NCBI GenBank assembly: GCA_017445585.1
Contig: JAFSTX010000062.1
Coordinates: 1 to 35,123 of the forward strand
Direction: 5' to 3'
Length of the DNA stretch: 35,123 nt
DNA from: Lachnospiraceae bacterium
Lineage (GTDB): Bacteria > Bacillota > Clostridia > Lachnospirales > Lachnospiraceae
The translations under genes and the position numbers were made by a program. Positions 23,112 to 32,106 of the stretch are shown in pieces. The notes under the pieces were generated by a model. It did not search any database and was not told the origin of the DNA. It was given only the letters and a program-made list of their open reading frames with translations. Numbering within the stretch: the stretch's first letter is position 1; each line of letters begins with the position of its first letter.

Positions 23112-25919
23112 ATGAAGAACTCACTTGCAAAGAAGATACTGATCATCATCGCCTCCGTAGCGGTAATCGCGCTGGCGGCATTTTTTATCGTTAAAGCAAC
23201 GAAGAAACACGATGCGCCGGCAGGTGTATCCTCCATGCAGACGGAGGCGGCTTCAGAGCCGGTTTCATCCGAAGAACCGACATCAGAGAGCGAGGCGGCC
23301 TCAGAACCTGCCGTACCGCCGGAGCCCCAGCGTGTATACGGTGATTTCTGGAAGGAAAAATCGCTCTTTGGCGAGCCCTGGGTCAATTCGAATGTAAGCG
23401 GAAATCTTCCGGATGACCGGCCTTCGGAAAAAGACGATTTTTATCTGAACTGTAATTATGACTATATCAGAGAACACCAGGATGAGAATTCAAGCGTAAT
23501 GCTCTCCGGGTCCGAGGAGCTTATGGAACTGGTGGAAAAAGTCCTTGCTGAGAGCTCCGCGGACAATCCTGAGATCGCGCAGCTTCGCATTTTTTATGAT
23601 CAGGCCCATGATCTGAGGGCTCTGAAAAAAGCCGGAATATCCGGGCTTCGTCCCTATATCGACAGCATTATGGATGCGGGGAGCATCGCGGAGCTGAACG
23701 AAGTGCTCACGGCGGATGATTTCCCCTTTGATCCTTTCCTGCTGACCATAGTATCTCCACATGACATGAGCGGAGTGAACGAGGTCATGATCATCCCGCG
23801 GCTGCTCTTTGCCGACAGTCTCTCGGGCGTCGAGTATTACCATGATTCGGACGATCCGGAGATTACCTGGGCCAGACAGACGGTGCTGCTGACCAAGGGA
23901 AGTGAACTAATCATCGATATAGGCCGCATTAGCGAATATGCGCCGAGAGCACAGGAGATCCTGATGGAGATCCTGGATCTGGAGAAGTCCTATGTAAAAG
24001 ACTGCGACTATTCCAACCTCTATATGACTATGAATTACGGCGCCATGACAGAGTCGAACGAGAGTTATGACATAGACACTCTCCAGTCGATCTGCCCGTC
24101 TTTCCCCATAAAACAGATCCTGATCAGATCCGGCAGGGACGCGTCGCCCAGGTTCCATGTGTCTCATTCACAGTGGCTTAAAAGCCTGAATGACATATGG
24201 ACGGACGATAATCTGGAGACGATCAAGGAACTCGCGGTAGCAAAGATCCTCGACGAGTGCAGCCCGTATCTGGATCCGTCTCCCAAGGACGCATACCGTG
24301 AAATGATCGGAGATACTGATTACGATGCTGCTGACAACGCTTACGGAGCCTGTGAGGAAGTGGAGACGTTCGGACATCTCATCGGCAGACTGTATGTGGA
24401 GAAAGGTCTCGGCCCCGATGCCGCGGAACGTATAGAAAAGCTTTCGCGGGATCTGATCGGTGCATATAAGACTCTCATCGCAGAGACGGAATGGATCAGC
24501 TCCGGCGTAAAGCTGCAGATCGCGGAAAAACTAGACAAAATGCGTCTGTGTATCCTCAGCCCCGAGGGCGGATACGCGGATTACACCGGCCTGAAGCTCG
24601 TCCCTTCGGACAGGGGCGGAACGCTGCTCGGCAATTACCTCACGCTCAAGGCCTGGCACAATGACCGCGTGAACGCTCTGATCGGACAAAAGGCACAGGC
24701 TATGGCCGTGTGGAACGTGTATTCACCTACGGTCCAAAATGCTTTTTACGATCAGGAATCAAACTCGATCAACGTCTATCCCGGTATAGTTACTTCAAAT
24801 ATGTACACATCAGACATGACCGATGAGGAGTTGATGGGTACGCTCGGATATGTGATCGGACATGAGATCAGTCACGGCTTTGATTACCTCGGAAGCCAGT
24901 ACGACGCCTACGGGAGAGGCAGACTCCTTTTCTCGGACAGCGATGCCGAGGCTTTTCTGGCGAGACGAGATGCGCTGGTGGACTATTATAACGGTATAAG
25001 CATCTTTGACGGCAAATCCGCGGACGGCGTCAAACTGAGCGGCGAGGCGGCGTCGGATCTGTGCTCGATTCAGGTCCTGCTGCGTCATGCCCGGGAGATT
25101 CCGGGCTTTGACTACAAGCTCTTCTTTGAAAAACTTGCAAGGGTCTACGGTGAGGTCAGAGACGCTGCCACTCAGCAGGTCCTTTCCCTGGTGGACGAGC
25201 ACCCCATGGATTATCTGCGGGTAAACGTTAATGTCCAGATGTATGACGAATTCTATGATACCTACGGAGTCTCCGAAGGCGACGGAATGTATCTGGCTCC
25301 CGAATGCCGCGTGAGGATCTGGGGAGCGGACTCGGACGTGCCTGCAAAAAGGGCTTCGGATCCCGGCGCGGGTTCCGAGGTGATCCTCAGCCACGGCACT
25401 GCAGAGAACGGCGTGTATACGAACGATTCCCTGGATATCAGTTTCACGCTTCCCGAGGGATGGGAACTTATGAGCGATACTTATCTCTGCAATCAGAACG
25501 GGATCAAAACAACCGTCATAGACGATGAGGTCCTGCAAAGCTGCCTTGAGTCAAACGGATTCTTTATGGAGATGATGGCCGGACCGAAAGATCTGACTAA
25601 GTGCAATGTTAATATTATCCTGCAGGCAACGCCCGTAAATGACGCATACCAGTTCCTGGCTGCGTCCTTGTCCTCCACGGAAGCAGAACTTGCGCAAATC
25701 GGTCTGAAGGATATCAGGACCGAGGTCGTTTCGCGTCCTTTTGGCGGCGGCACGCAGTACTGCATGGAGGTCGAAGGCAATTCGGGCGGGAGTGTGATCC
25801 GCGAGTCGATCTTTGTGTCGATCAGCAGAGGACTCGCGTGTGTCGTCAGTATTTCCGGCACCGATAAGGAAATGATGGAAGAAGCCATATCCAGCTTTGA
25901 GACGGGAGTCAGACAGTGA
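23112..25919 (+). CDS. Membrane-anchored M13 (neprilysin-type) metallopeptidase with an added C-terminal domain
   Basis: A zinc endopeptidase acting outside the membrane on peptides. The 935-residue product has an N-terminal anchor (about residues 7-26) and a Ser/Glu/Ala/Pro-rich linker to about residue 75. The M13 N-terminal domain starts near SEKDDFYLNCNYDYIREHQ. The catalytic domain has the zinc motif H584-E-I-S-H588 and the third ligand E645 with D649 in SGEAASDLCS. The closing M13 block is RVNVNVQMYDEFYDTY and MYLAPECRVRIW. Beyond residue 755 lies about 170 residues of extra sequence beginning DISFTLPEGWELMS, which resembles a PsbP/DcrB-like (DUF1795-type) domain. That fusion is unusual for M13 enzymes. 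GGGG precedes the ATG; the stop overlaps the next gene. Confidence 0.88.
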   Translation: MKNSLAKKILIIIASVAVIALAAFFIVKATKKHDAPAGVSSMQTEAASEPVSSEEPTSESEAASEPAVPPEPQRVYGDFWKEKSLFGEPWVNSNVSGNLPDDRPSEKDDFYLNCNYDYIREHQDENSSVMLSGSEELMELVEKVLAESSADNPEIAQLRIFYDQAHDLRALKKAGISGLRPYIDSIMDAGSIAELNEVLTADDFPFDPFLLTIVSPHDMSGVNEVMIIPRLLFADSLSGVEYYHDSDDPEITWARQTVLLTKGSELIIDIGRISEYAPRAQEILMEILDLEKSYVKDCDYSNLYMTMNYGAMTESNESYDIDTLQSICPSFPIKQILIRSGRDASPRFHVSHSQWLKSLNDIWTDDNLETIKELAVAKILDECSPYLDPSPKDAYREMIGDTDYDAADNAYGACEEVETFGHLIGRLYVEKGLGPDAAERIEKLSRDLIGAYKTLIAETEWISSGVKLQIAEKLDKMRLCILSPEGGYADYTGLKLVPSDRGGTLLGNYLTLKAWHNDRVNALIGQKAQAMAVWNVYSPTVQNAFYDQESNSINVYPGIVTSNMYTSDMTDEELMGTLGYVIGHEISHGFDYLGSQYDAYGRGRLLFSDSDAEAFLARRDALVDYYNGISIFDGKSADGVKLSGEAASDLCSIQVLLRHAREIPGFDYKLFFEKLARVYGEVRDAATQQVLSLVDEHPMDYLRVNVNVQMYDEFYDTYGVSEGDGMYLAPECRVRIWGADSDVPAKRASDPGAGSEVILSHGTAENGVYTNDSLDISFTLPEGWELMSDTYLCNQNGIKTTVIDDEVLQSCLESNGFFMEMMAGPKDLTKCNVNIILQATPVNDAYQFLAASLSSTEAELAQIGLKDIRTEVVSRPFGGGTQYCMEVEGNSGGSVIRESIFVSISRGLACVVSISGTDKEMMEEAISSFETGVRQ

Positions 25920-26551
25920 TAAGATCCAGGTTCAGTCTTAACAGTTTTCTACTGATAGTAGTCCTTTTTTCCGCTCTTTTCCTCTTTGTCACGGTGATTC
26001 TCTATGACATGTCGGACCGTTCCATTACGAACGCTCAGTATGAGATAGAGGACACGGGGCTCTATGTACAGTACACCACCTTCAAGCCGAGCGGCATCTA
26101 CGCGGGAGACGATTACTACTCCGGGCTGCTCGCGGAGGGATATTTCGGATACGACTGGGGCGCCGCTGTATGCGGAGATACCCTCTACTGCAATGAATAT
26201 CACATGACAAGACTCGGCTTCATGACGAGCGATCTGGTACGGATCGACCTTACGACCTTTACAAAGGAGACCGTGCTGGAAAATACGATGCTGCGCGGCA
26301 GATGCGCGGACGGATCGCTGCTGTGCTTTGAAGGAGTTGTCATGCCGAACTGGTTCCCGGAGACAGATCCTCTCTACAGACTTTACGCGGCTGCTGATCC
26401 GGAGCTTCGCATGGAGGAAGGCAGCGCGGTAGTATGTCTGCTCGACCCTGCGACGGGCGAGACGGTATACGAGGTCAGGGATGATCGGGCGCTGACGGAT
26501 GAGCGCGAGAATTATTATCTGGAGCACACGGCAGAGGAGGTGGCGGGATGA
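25916..26551 (+). CDS. Unknown protein with one N-terminal membrane anchor
   Basis: A 211-residue product starting at a GTG that overlaps the peptidase stop by four bases. A membrane segment lies at about residues 10-29, followed by about 180 residues predicted to lie outside the cell. That part is rich in Tyr, Asp and Gly and shows repeating short beta-like units (DTGLYVQYTTFKPSG; DWGAAVCGDTLYCNEY; LVRIDLTTFTKETVLENTM; GSLLCFEGV; AVVCLLDPATGETVYEV). This pattern suggests a small propeller or beta-sandwich that reads values, but I do not recognise a family. Tight overlap with the peptidase gene and the next membrane protein suggests the three act together, perhaps as a peptidase and its membrane partners. 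Confidence 0.6.
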   Translation: MIRSRFSLNSFLLIVVLFSALFLFVTVILYDMSDRSITNAQYEIEDTGLYVQYTTFKPSGIYAGDDYYSGLLAEGYFGYDWGAAVCGDTLYCNEYHMTRLGFMTSDLVRIDLTTFTKETVLENTMLRGRCADGSLLCFEGVVMPNWFPETDPLYRLYAAADPELRMEEGSAVVCLLDPATGETVYEVRDDRALTDERENYYLEHTAEEVAG

Positions 26552-27039
26552 AAAAATCATTCTTTCATAAATCCATCTCGGGAGGCCGGGCCTATATAGC
26601 CGCAATGCAGATCGCTGCGATGCTTCCGCTCGTATATGTGCTGATAGCGGCCGGCTCATACAGCATTTTTACCCGCGAAAACGCGGCCTCGGTTCTCTTT
26701 GATCTGGGAATGACCTCGCTGCCCGTGTGGAGCGTGATGCTGCTTTCGCTCATCTATCATCTCAGCCTCAGCGAGCTTGCCGTATACTTTGCGCTAAGCA
26801 TCGGGGCGCTGATTTTCGGGCCGGTAATGAAAAGACTGCTTTCCGGCAGGAGAGCGCGGATAGTCAGATATGTGCTGATGGCGCTGATAGCGGCGGATCT
26901 GGCCGCAAGGTTCCTGCCGCTGCGTGCGGTGCGTGTATGGCCGCTCTGGGCGGTGATCGCGGGAGCGTCAGTGAGACTTGCCTGCCTGATATTACTATTT
27001 GCTGAAGGAAAGAAAGATGTACAGGAACATAATGTTTGA
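26548..27039 (+). CDS. Unknown polytopic membrane protein
   Basis: A 163-residue product with four or five hydrophobic segments (about residues 17-38, 50-70, 74-92, 104-122 and 130-152), a basic N-terminus and a basic loop KRLLSGRRARIVRY before the fourth segment. No family is evident. The ATG overlaps the preceding stop by four bases, and its own end overlaps the HAD gene by 23 bases, so it belongs to the same operon. The combination of an anchored peptidase, an anchored beta-rich protein and a small integral membrane protein would fit a membrane complex; this is inferred only from gene order. Confidence 0.6.
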   Translation: MKKSFFHKSISGGRAYIAAMQIAAMLPLVYVLIAAGSYSIFTRENAASVLFDLGMTSLPVWSVMLLSLIYHLSLSELAVYFALSIGALIFGPVMKRLLSGRRARIVRYVLMALIAADLAARFLPLRAVRVWPLWAVIAGASVRLACLILLFAEGKKDVQEHNV

Positions 27040-27661
27040 TCTGGACGGTACGCTGACCGACTCCGAACGGGCCATAACCGGATCCGTAAGGCATGCCCTG
27101 AGTCTGCAGGGTATCGAGGATCAGCCCGTCGAAAAGCTGCGAACCTTTATCGGACCCTCGCTCTACGATTCTTTTGTCAGGGAGTACGGCATGAGCGAAG
27201 AGGATGCTCTGCGCGGTGTGAGGGATTACCGGGCGGATTACGAAGCAGGAAGGCTCTACGACGTGGATGTGTATCCTGGGATCCCCGGTCTGATAGAGAG
27301 GCTTTATGACGCAGGCAGATGCCTCGTGCTCGTGACCAGCAAGCCTGAGATGTTCTCCGGAAAGATACTCGAACACATAGGGCTGCGGAAGTATTTTACA
27401 TACATCTCCGCGCCGGCGCCGGCAGTCAGGGACTCGAACAAGTCCGGCCTCATACTCGTGGCCGCAGATGTGCTCGGCCTCAAAAAGGAAGAGTGCGTGA
27501 TGATCGGCGATACCAGTTATGACATACTCGGGGCGAGAGACGCCGGGGTCGCTTCGATCGGCGTGACGTACGGGTTCGGCAGCAGAGAGAGCCTTATCAG
27601 CGCCGGGGCAGACTATATCGCCGACGATGCGTCCGAGCTCGGGAAAATACTGCTTGGCTGA
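27017..27661 (+). CDS. HAD-family phosphatase, phosphoglycolate phosphatase-like
   Basis: A haloacid dehalogenase-type hydrolase that removes phosphate from a small metabolite. The 214-residue product has motif I FDLDGTLTDS (nucleophile D8, acid D10), motif II in LVTSKPE, and motif IV in MIGDTSYDILGARDAG. A helical cap sits between motifs I and II, as in phosphoglycolate phosphatase, pyrophosphatase PpaX and beta-phosphoglucomutase relatives. The substrate cannot be read from the sequence. I chose the ATG at 27017, with GAAGGAAAG upstream, over a TTG at 26999. The start lies within the preceding gene. A terminator follows 39 bases after the stop. Confidence 0.88.
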   Translation: MYRNIMFDLDGTLTDSERAITGSVRHALSLQGIEDQPVEKLRTFIGPSLYDSFVREYGMSEEDALRGVRDYRADYEAGRLYDVDVYPGIPGLIERLYDAGRCLVLVTSKPEMFSGKILEHIGLRKYFTYISAPAPAVRDSNKSGLILVAADVLGLKKEECVMIGDTSYDILGARDAGVASIGVTYGFGSRESLISAGADYIADDASELGKILLG

Positions 27662-27700
27662 CATGAGACGTAGGACACAGGAGGCTTTTTGCCTATCAGG

Positions 27701-27727
27701 GCGTGGTTGAGAAAACCGCGCTTTTTT
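27701..27727 (+). terminator. Terminator of the peptidase-HAD operon
   Basis: GCGTGGTT (27701-27708) and AACCGCGC (27714-27721) form an 8-bp stem with one G-U pair around GAGAA, followed by six Ts. Its tip carries the -35 box of the next operon. Confidence 0.75.
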
Positions 27728-27735
27728 GGTAGAAT
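27707..27735 (+). promoter_or_regulatory. Promoter of the dehydratase/activase genes, embedded in a terminator
   Basis: TTGAGA (27707-27712) lies on the hairpin tip. After a 17-base spacer made of the descending arm and T-run comes TAGAAT (27730-27735). A start near 27742 leaves a very short leader before the ATG at 27754, so the ribosome binding site is almost at the 5' end. Confidence 0.75.
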
Positions 27736-27753
27736 CAATAAACAGAGGTGTTT

Positions 27754-28980
27754 ATGGACTTCACAAAGGAAATGAAAAAAGACTACACCATCATTGCGCC
27801 GGACATCTTTCCGACGCATATGGAGTTGATTGCCGAGCTTTTTCGTTCATACGGCTACAATCTGGTGGTGGCGCATTACGAGGGCAAGGCGGTCATCGAT
27901 ACCGGCCTGAAATATCTGCACAACGACGTCTGCTACCCGGCGATCTGTACGGTGGGCCAGCAGCTCTATGCACTCACCTGCGGGGACTACGATCCGCACA
28001 GGACCGCGCTGATACAGTTCCAGACCGGCGGCGGCTGCAGAGCTTCGAATTATATCTTCCTGCTGCGCAAGGCCCTGCACAATATGGGCATGGATTACGT
28101 GCCGGTAATATCGCTCAGCTTCGGCGGGCTTGAAAAATACAGCGGCTTTAAGATCACACCGATGATGTTTGCAACGGGACTGCGCATCCTGACATACGGA
28201 GACATGCTGATGCTCCTTAAGAATCAGTGCCTGCCCTACGAGGTGAATCCGGGAGATACAGAAAGACTGGTCAAAAAATGGATCCGCGATCTGACTGAGC
28301 AGTTCCGCCGTCACAGAGGACTTACGGCATCCGCCATGAAAAAGAACCTCGCTGCGATAGCGAAGGACTTCCACGGGATCCCGCGCAGGATGTGCAAGGC
28401 GACAAAGGTCGGCATCGTCGGCGAGATATATGTAAAATATTCATCATTCGGCAATAACGGTCTCGAGAAGTTCCTGCTCTCACAGGGCTGTGAATATATG
28501 GTTCCGGGCGTGCTTGGCTTCTTCCAGTACTGCGTGGCGAACGTAGAAAAGAACTATGAGTATTATGGCGGCAGTTCATGGCTGCGCCGCGGGGGCAGAT
28601 TCGCCGAGAACCTTACCGTGAAGTGGGAGGACTGGCTGATAGAGGCCATAAAACCATATCCGGAGTTTACGGCGCCGGTGGCTTTTGACGAAGTGAAGCG
28701 CCTCGCAGATCAGGTCATAGACCGCGGCGTCAAGATGGGAGAGGGCTGGCTACTTCCCGGTGAGGCCGCGGGAATGATAGAAAAGGGGTACACAAATATA
28801 GTCTGTGCACAGCCCTTTGGCTGCCTTCCGAACCATATCGTGGGCAAGGGTACCGTCCGAAGACTGCGTGAGCTGTATCCTGACGCGAATATTTTTCCAA
28901 TCGATTACGATGCGGGCGCGTCGAAGGTCAATCAGGAGAACCGGATCAAGCTCATGCTCGCAATGGCGGGAGAGAACTGA
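27754..28980 (+). CDS. 2-hydroxyacyl-CoA dehydratase-type protein (HgdB-like component)
   Basis: Resembles the C-terminal dehydratase-like part found in large acyl-CoA dehydratase activase proteins of clostridia. The 408-residue product has cysteines placed to hold an Fe-S cluster: C60 and C65 in NDVCYPAICTVGQQ, C95 in TGGGCRASNY, and C159 in LKNQCLPYE. It also has IPRRMCKATKVGIVGEIYVKY and, near the end, QPFGCLPNHIVGKG and PIDYDAGASKVNQENRIKLML, which match that family. A true dehydratase usually needs a second subunit, so the reaction is unknown; a role with the downstream activase is expected. I prefer the ATG at 27754, with AGAGG upstream, over a GTG two codons earlier. It is transcribed from its own promoter. 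Confidence 0.8.
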   Translation: MDFTKEMKKDYTIIAPDIFPTHMELIAELFRSYGYNLVVAHYEGKAVIDTGLKYLHNDVCYPAICTVGQQLYALTCGDYDPHRTALIQFQTGGGCRASNYIFLLRKALHNMGMDYVPVISLSFGGLEKYSGFKITPMMFATGLRILTYGDMLMLLKNQCLPYEVNPGDTERLVKKWIRDLTEQFRRHRGLTASAMKKNLAAIAKDFHGIPRRMCKATKVGIVGEIYVKYSSFGNNGLEKFLLSQGCEYMVPGVLGFFQYCVANVEKNYEYYGGSSWLRRGGRFAENLTVKWEDWLIEAIKPYPEFTAPVAFDEVKRLADQVIDRGVKMGEGWLLPGEAAGMIEKGYTNIVCAQPFGCLPNHIVGKGTVRRLRELYPDANIFPIDYDAGASKVNQENRIKLMLAMAGEN

Positions 28981-29038
28981 CGTTTTTTCGGACGGATAAC
29001 AGTATACAGCAAAGGACATGCCATAAGGCAGTACATTT

Positions 29039-32011
29039 ATGAAGCATCTCGGTATCGACATCGGGTCGACCACAATAAAATATGTTCTTATGGACGAGGG
29101 GGGAAATATCCTCGCCAGCGATTACAGACGGCATCTGTCCAGGGTCCGCGAGATCCTGGAGGAGATAGTGCGCTCCCTCGGAGAGGACCTCGAAGGAGAG
29201 GAACTGCGGGTGGCCATCTCAGGTTCCGCGGGCATGGGTTTCGCTGAAAAGCTCGGTCTGCCCTTCGTGCAGGAGGTATACGCCGAGAAACTTGCCGTGG
29301 AGAAGCTCTGCCCCGGGACGGACGCAGTCATCGAGCTTGGCGGAGAGGACGCAAAGATACTGTTCCTGAGCGGCGGCTTCGAGATGCGCATGAACGGCAC
29401 CTGCGCAGGAGGCACGGGAGCATTTATCGACCAGATGGCAACGCTCCTGCAGGTCACGCCCGATCAGATGAACGAACTTGCCTCGCGCCACGAGACGATC
29501 TACCCGATAGCCTCGCGCTGCGGTGTTTTTGCCAAATCCGACGTCCAGCCGCTGCTCAATCAGGGCGCGCGCCATGAGGACGTGGCTGCAGGCATCCTCT
29601 ACGCCGTGGTGAATCAGACCATAGGCGGACTTGCTCAGGGGCGCAGGATCACCGGCAGTGTGCTGTATCTGGGCGGACCGCTGCACTTCCTTTCTGAGCT
29701 TCGCAGGAGCTTTGATGACGTGCTTGGCGTCAAGGGTACATGTCCGGAGAATTCGCTTTATTTCGTGGCGATCGGCTCTGTACTGGCCGGTGTCGGCGCC
29801 GCGACGGACTCTGACGGGCTGCTCGAGCTGATCCGTGGCTTCAAGGGAAGCTCGGAGTACGGGAGCGCCAGGCCCCTGTTCAAAAACACAAAGGAATACG
29901 AGGCTTTCAAAGAACGCCATGCAGAGGCCTCAAAGGGCATACGCGAGCTGCGCGAGCCCCAGGGCACCATGTTCCTGGGAGTGGATGCGGGCTCGACTAC
30001 GGTAAAGGCAGTGCTATGCGACGGAGAGGGCAATGTGTTCCGTCCGTTTTATACGAGAAATAACGGCAATCCCGTAGACGCCATCAAAAAATATCTTTCC
30101 GCGCTGTACCGCGAGTTCCCGAATGTTAAGATCGCGGGTTCTGCCGTGACCGGCTACGGCGAGCAGATCATACGGGCCGCCTTTGGCATAGACTGGGGGA
30201 TCGTTGAGACGGTGGCGCATTTTACCGCGGCCAGGCGCTTCAGGCCTGACGTGGACTTCATACTGGATATCGGGGGTCAGGATATCAAATGCTTCCGCAT
30301 AAAGGGTGGTCTTATCGACAGCCTGTTCCTGAACGAAGCCTGTTCCTCGGGATGCGGATCATTCCTCCAGGCCTTTGCCCAGACGCTCGGACTTACGACC
30401 GAGCAATTCAGCCGCATGGGGCTTTTTGCTCCGGCACCGGTGGACCTCGGCTCACGCTGTACGGTCTTTATGAACAGTTCGGTAAAACAGGCGCAGAAGG
30501 ACGGCACGTCGATAGAAGATATCGCCGCCGGGCTTTCCATCAGTGTAGTCAAGAACGCGCTGTACAAGGTCATCCGTTGCGGAGATCCCTCAAGACTCGG
30601 GAAAAGCATAGTGGTGCAGGGCGGCACGTTCCTCAACGACTGTGTGCTGCGCGCCTTTGAGCAGGAGATAGGCCACGAGGTGGTGCGCTCTGGATATGCG
30701 GGCATCATGGGAGCCTACGGCTGCGCGCTCTACGCCGCGCAGAAGGCCGCCGGGGATGGCAGCGGCAATGCCGCGGATGGCGCAGAAAACTCTGCCGGTG
30801 AAAGCCCGCGCCGCTCGTCTCTGATCACCCGCGAGGAACTCCTGGATTTCGTGCACGAATCACGCACTGTCACCTGCAAGGGCTGTCCCAACGCCTGCCG
30901 CCTTACGATCAACACTTTCTCGGGCGGCAAGAAATACATCGCCGGCAACCGCTGCAGCAAGCCTCTGCGCGCAGAGAGCGGCGGAGAGCAATACAACCTG
31001 TATGAATACAAACGGGAACTTCTGGCTGCTTACCGCAGGAACGAGATCGACCCATCGCGGCGGACGATCGGCATACCGATGGGGCTGAACTTCTACGACC
31101 TGCTCCCCTTCTGGCACAGGTTCTTTACCGAGCTCGGCTTCAATGTGCTCGTAAGCCCCGATTCAAACCGTGCTCTCTACCGCCGTGGACAGCATACCAT
31201 TCCTTCCGATACCGCCTGCTACCCCGCGAAACTCATGCACGGCCATCTCGACTGGCTTCTTGAACATAAGCCTGACGCGGTATTTTATCCGGATATGAGC
31301 TATAACATCGAAGAAGGTATGGGCATAGATCACTACAACTGCCCGGTCGTCGCCTATTATCCGCAGGTCCTCAAGATGAACGTGAAAGAGCTCGGGGGCA
31401 GTGTGTTTATCGATGATTTCATGAGCCTCGCGGATCCAAAGCAGTTCGGGAGCAGGATAGCGGCGGTCATGGATAAATACTTCGGGCATTTCGATGCGCG
31501 TCAGATCCGCGCCGCCGTCAAGGCTGCATACAAAGAGTATCATTCGTACCGGGAGGAGATCAGGAGGAAGGGCCGTGAGTTTATCGCTCTTGCGAGGGAG
31601 CAGGGCCGTCAGGTCATGGTGCTCTGCGGCAGGCCCTACCATCTCGATCCGGAAGTCAGCCACGGCATCGACCGGCTGATGTGCGACCTGGGTACGGTCG
31701 TCGTTACGGAGGATGCGCTGAGCGGCCAGACGGAGCGTTTTAAGACAGGAGTCCGTAATCAGTGGACTTATCACGCACGCATGTATTCCGCCGCAAAATA
31801 TATCGCCGAAAATGATCCCGACAAAAGGCTGCATCTCGTACAGCTCGTTTCGTTCGGATGCGGCGTCGACGCCATCACTACGGACGAGGTCAGGGAGATC
31901 CTAGAGAGCGCGGGGAGAGATTATACACAGATCAAGATCGATGAGATATCGAATATGGGAGCGGTGAATATCCGCCTGAGGAGCCTGCTGGCGATGTTGG
32001 AGGGAAGGTAA
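29039..32011 (+). CDS. Acyl-CoA dehydratase activase with two BadF/HgdC ATPase domains and a DUF2229-type domain
   Basis: Activators of this type use ATP and an Fe-S cluster to drive single electrons into 2-hydroxyacyl-CoA dehydratases or benzoyl-CoA reductase. The 990-residue product holds two ATPase domains in tandem: residues about 1-265 (HLGIDIGSTTIKYV) and about 315-565 (FLGVDAGSTTVKAV). Each keeps both cysteines that bind the cluster at a dimer interface: C122 and C161 in the first, C435 and C474 in the second, with an extra C439. One chain could thus build an internal pseudo-dimer. From about 610 comes a DUF2229-type region starting CKGCPNACRL. The gene lies 58 bases after the HgdB-like gene, with a weak ribosome binding site. 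Confidence 0.88.
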   Translation: MKHLGIDIGSTTIKYVLMDEGGNILASDYRRHLSRVREILEEIVRSLGEDLEGEELRVAISGSAGMGFAEKLGLPFVQEVYAEKLAVEKLCPGTDAVIELGGEDAKILFLSGGFEMRMNGTCAGGTGAFIDQMATLLQVTPDQMNELASRHETIYPIASRCGVFAKSDVQPLLNQGARHEDVAAGILYAVVNQTIGGLAQGRRITGSVLYLGGPLHFLSELRRSFDDVLGVKGTCPENSLYFVAIGSVLAGVGAATDSDGLLELIRGFKGSSEYGSARPLFKNTKEYEAFKERHAEASKGIRELREPQGTMFLGVDAGSTTVKAVLCDGEGNVFRPFYTRNNGNPVDAIKKYLSALYREFPNVKIAGSAVTGYGEQIIRAAFGIDWGIVETVAHFTAARRFRPDVDFILDIGGQDIKCFRIKGGLIDSLFLNEACSSGCGSFLQAFAQTLGLTTEQFSRMGLFAPAPVDLGSRCTVFMNSSVKQAQKDGTSIEDIAAGLSISVVKNALYKVIRCGDPSRLGKSIVVQGGTFLNDCVLRAFEQEIGHEVVRSGYAGIMGAYGCALYAAQKAAGDGSGNAADGAENSAGESPRRSSLITREELLDFVHESRTVTCKGCPNACRLTINTFSGGKKYIAGNRCSKPLRAESGGEQYNLYEYKRELLAAYRRNEIDPSRRTIGIPMGLNFYDLLPFWHRFFTELGFNVLVSPDSNRALYRRGQHTIPSDTACYPAKLMHGHLDWLLEHKPDAVFYPDMSYNIEEGMGIDHYNCPVVAYYPQVLKMNVKELGGSVFIDDFMSLADPKQFGSRIAAVMDKYFGHFDARQIRAAVKAAYKEYHSYREEIRRKGREFIALAREQGRQVMVLCGRPYHLDPEVSHGIDRLMCDLGTVVVTEDALSGQTERFKTGVRNQWTYHARMYSAAKYIAENDPDKRLHLVQLVSFGCGVDAITTDEVREILESAGRDYTQIKIDEISNMGAVNIRLRSLLAMLEGR

Positions 32012-32106
32012 CGGAGCCCGTCCGGTTTTTTGATAGCTGATCATGCCGGTCCGGCGGGACGGGGGCGGCCTGTATCACAGGGAGAAGAACATACGTGAGG
32101 TGGAAA

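Noticed and set aside
32012-32095. Terminator between the activase and sir2 genes
   Set aside because: CGGA/TCCG followed by six Ts is only a 4-bp stem; a CCCGTCC/GGACGGG pair lies around it, but the T-run is inside the loop, so I did not call it.
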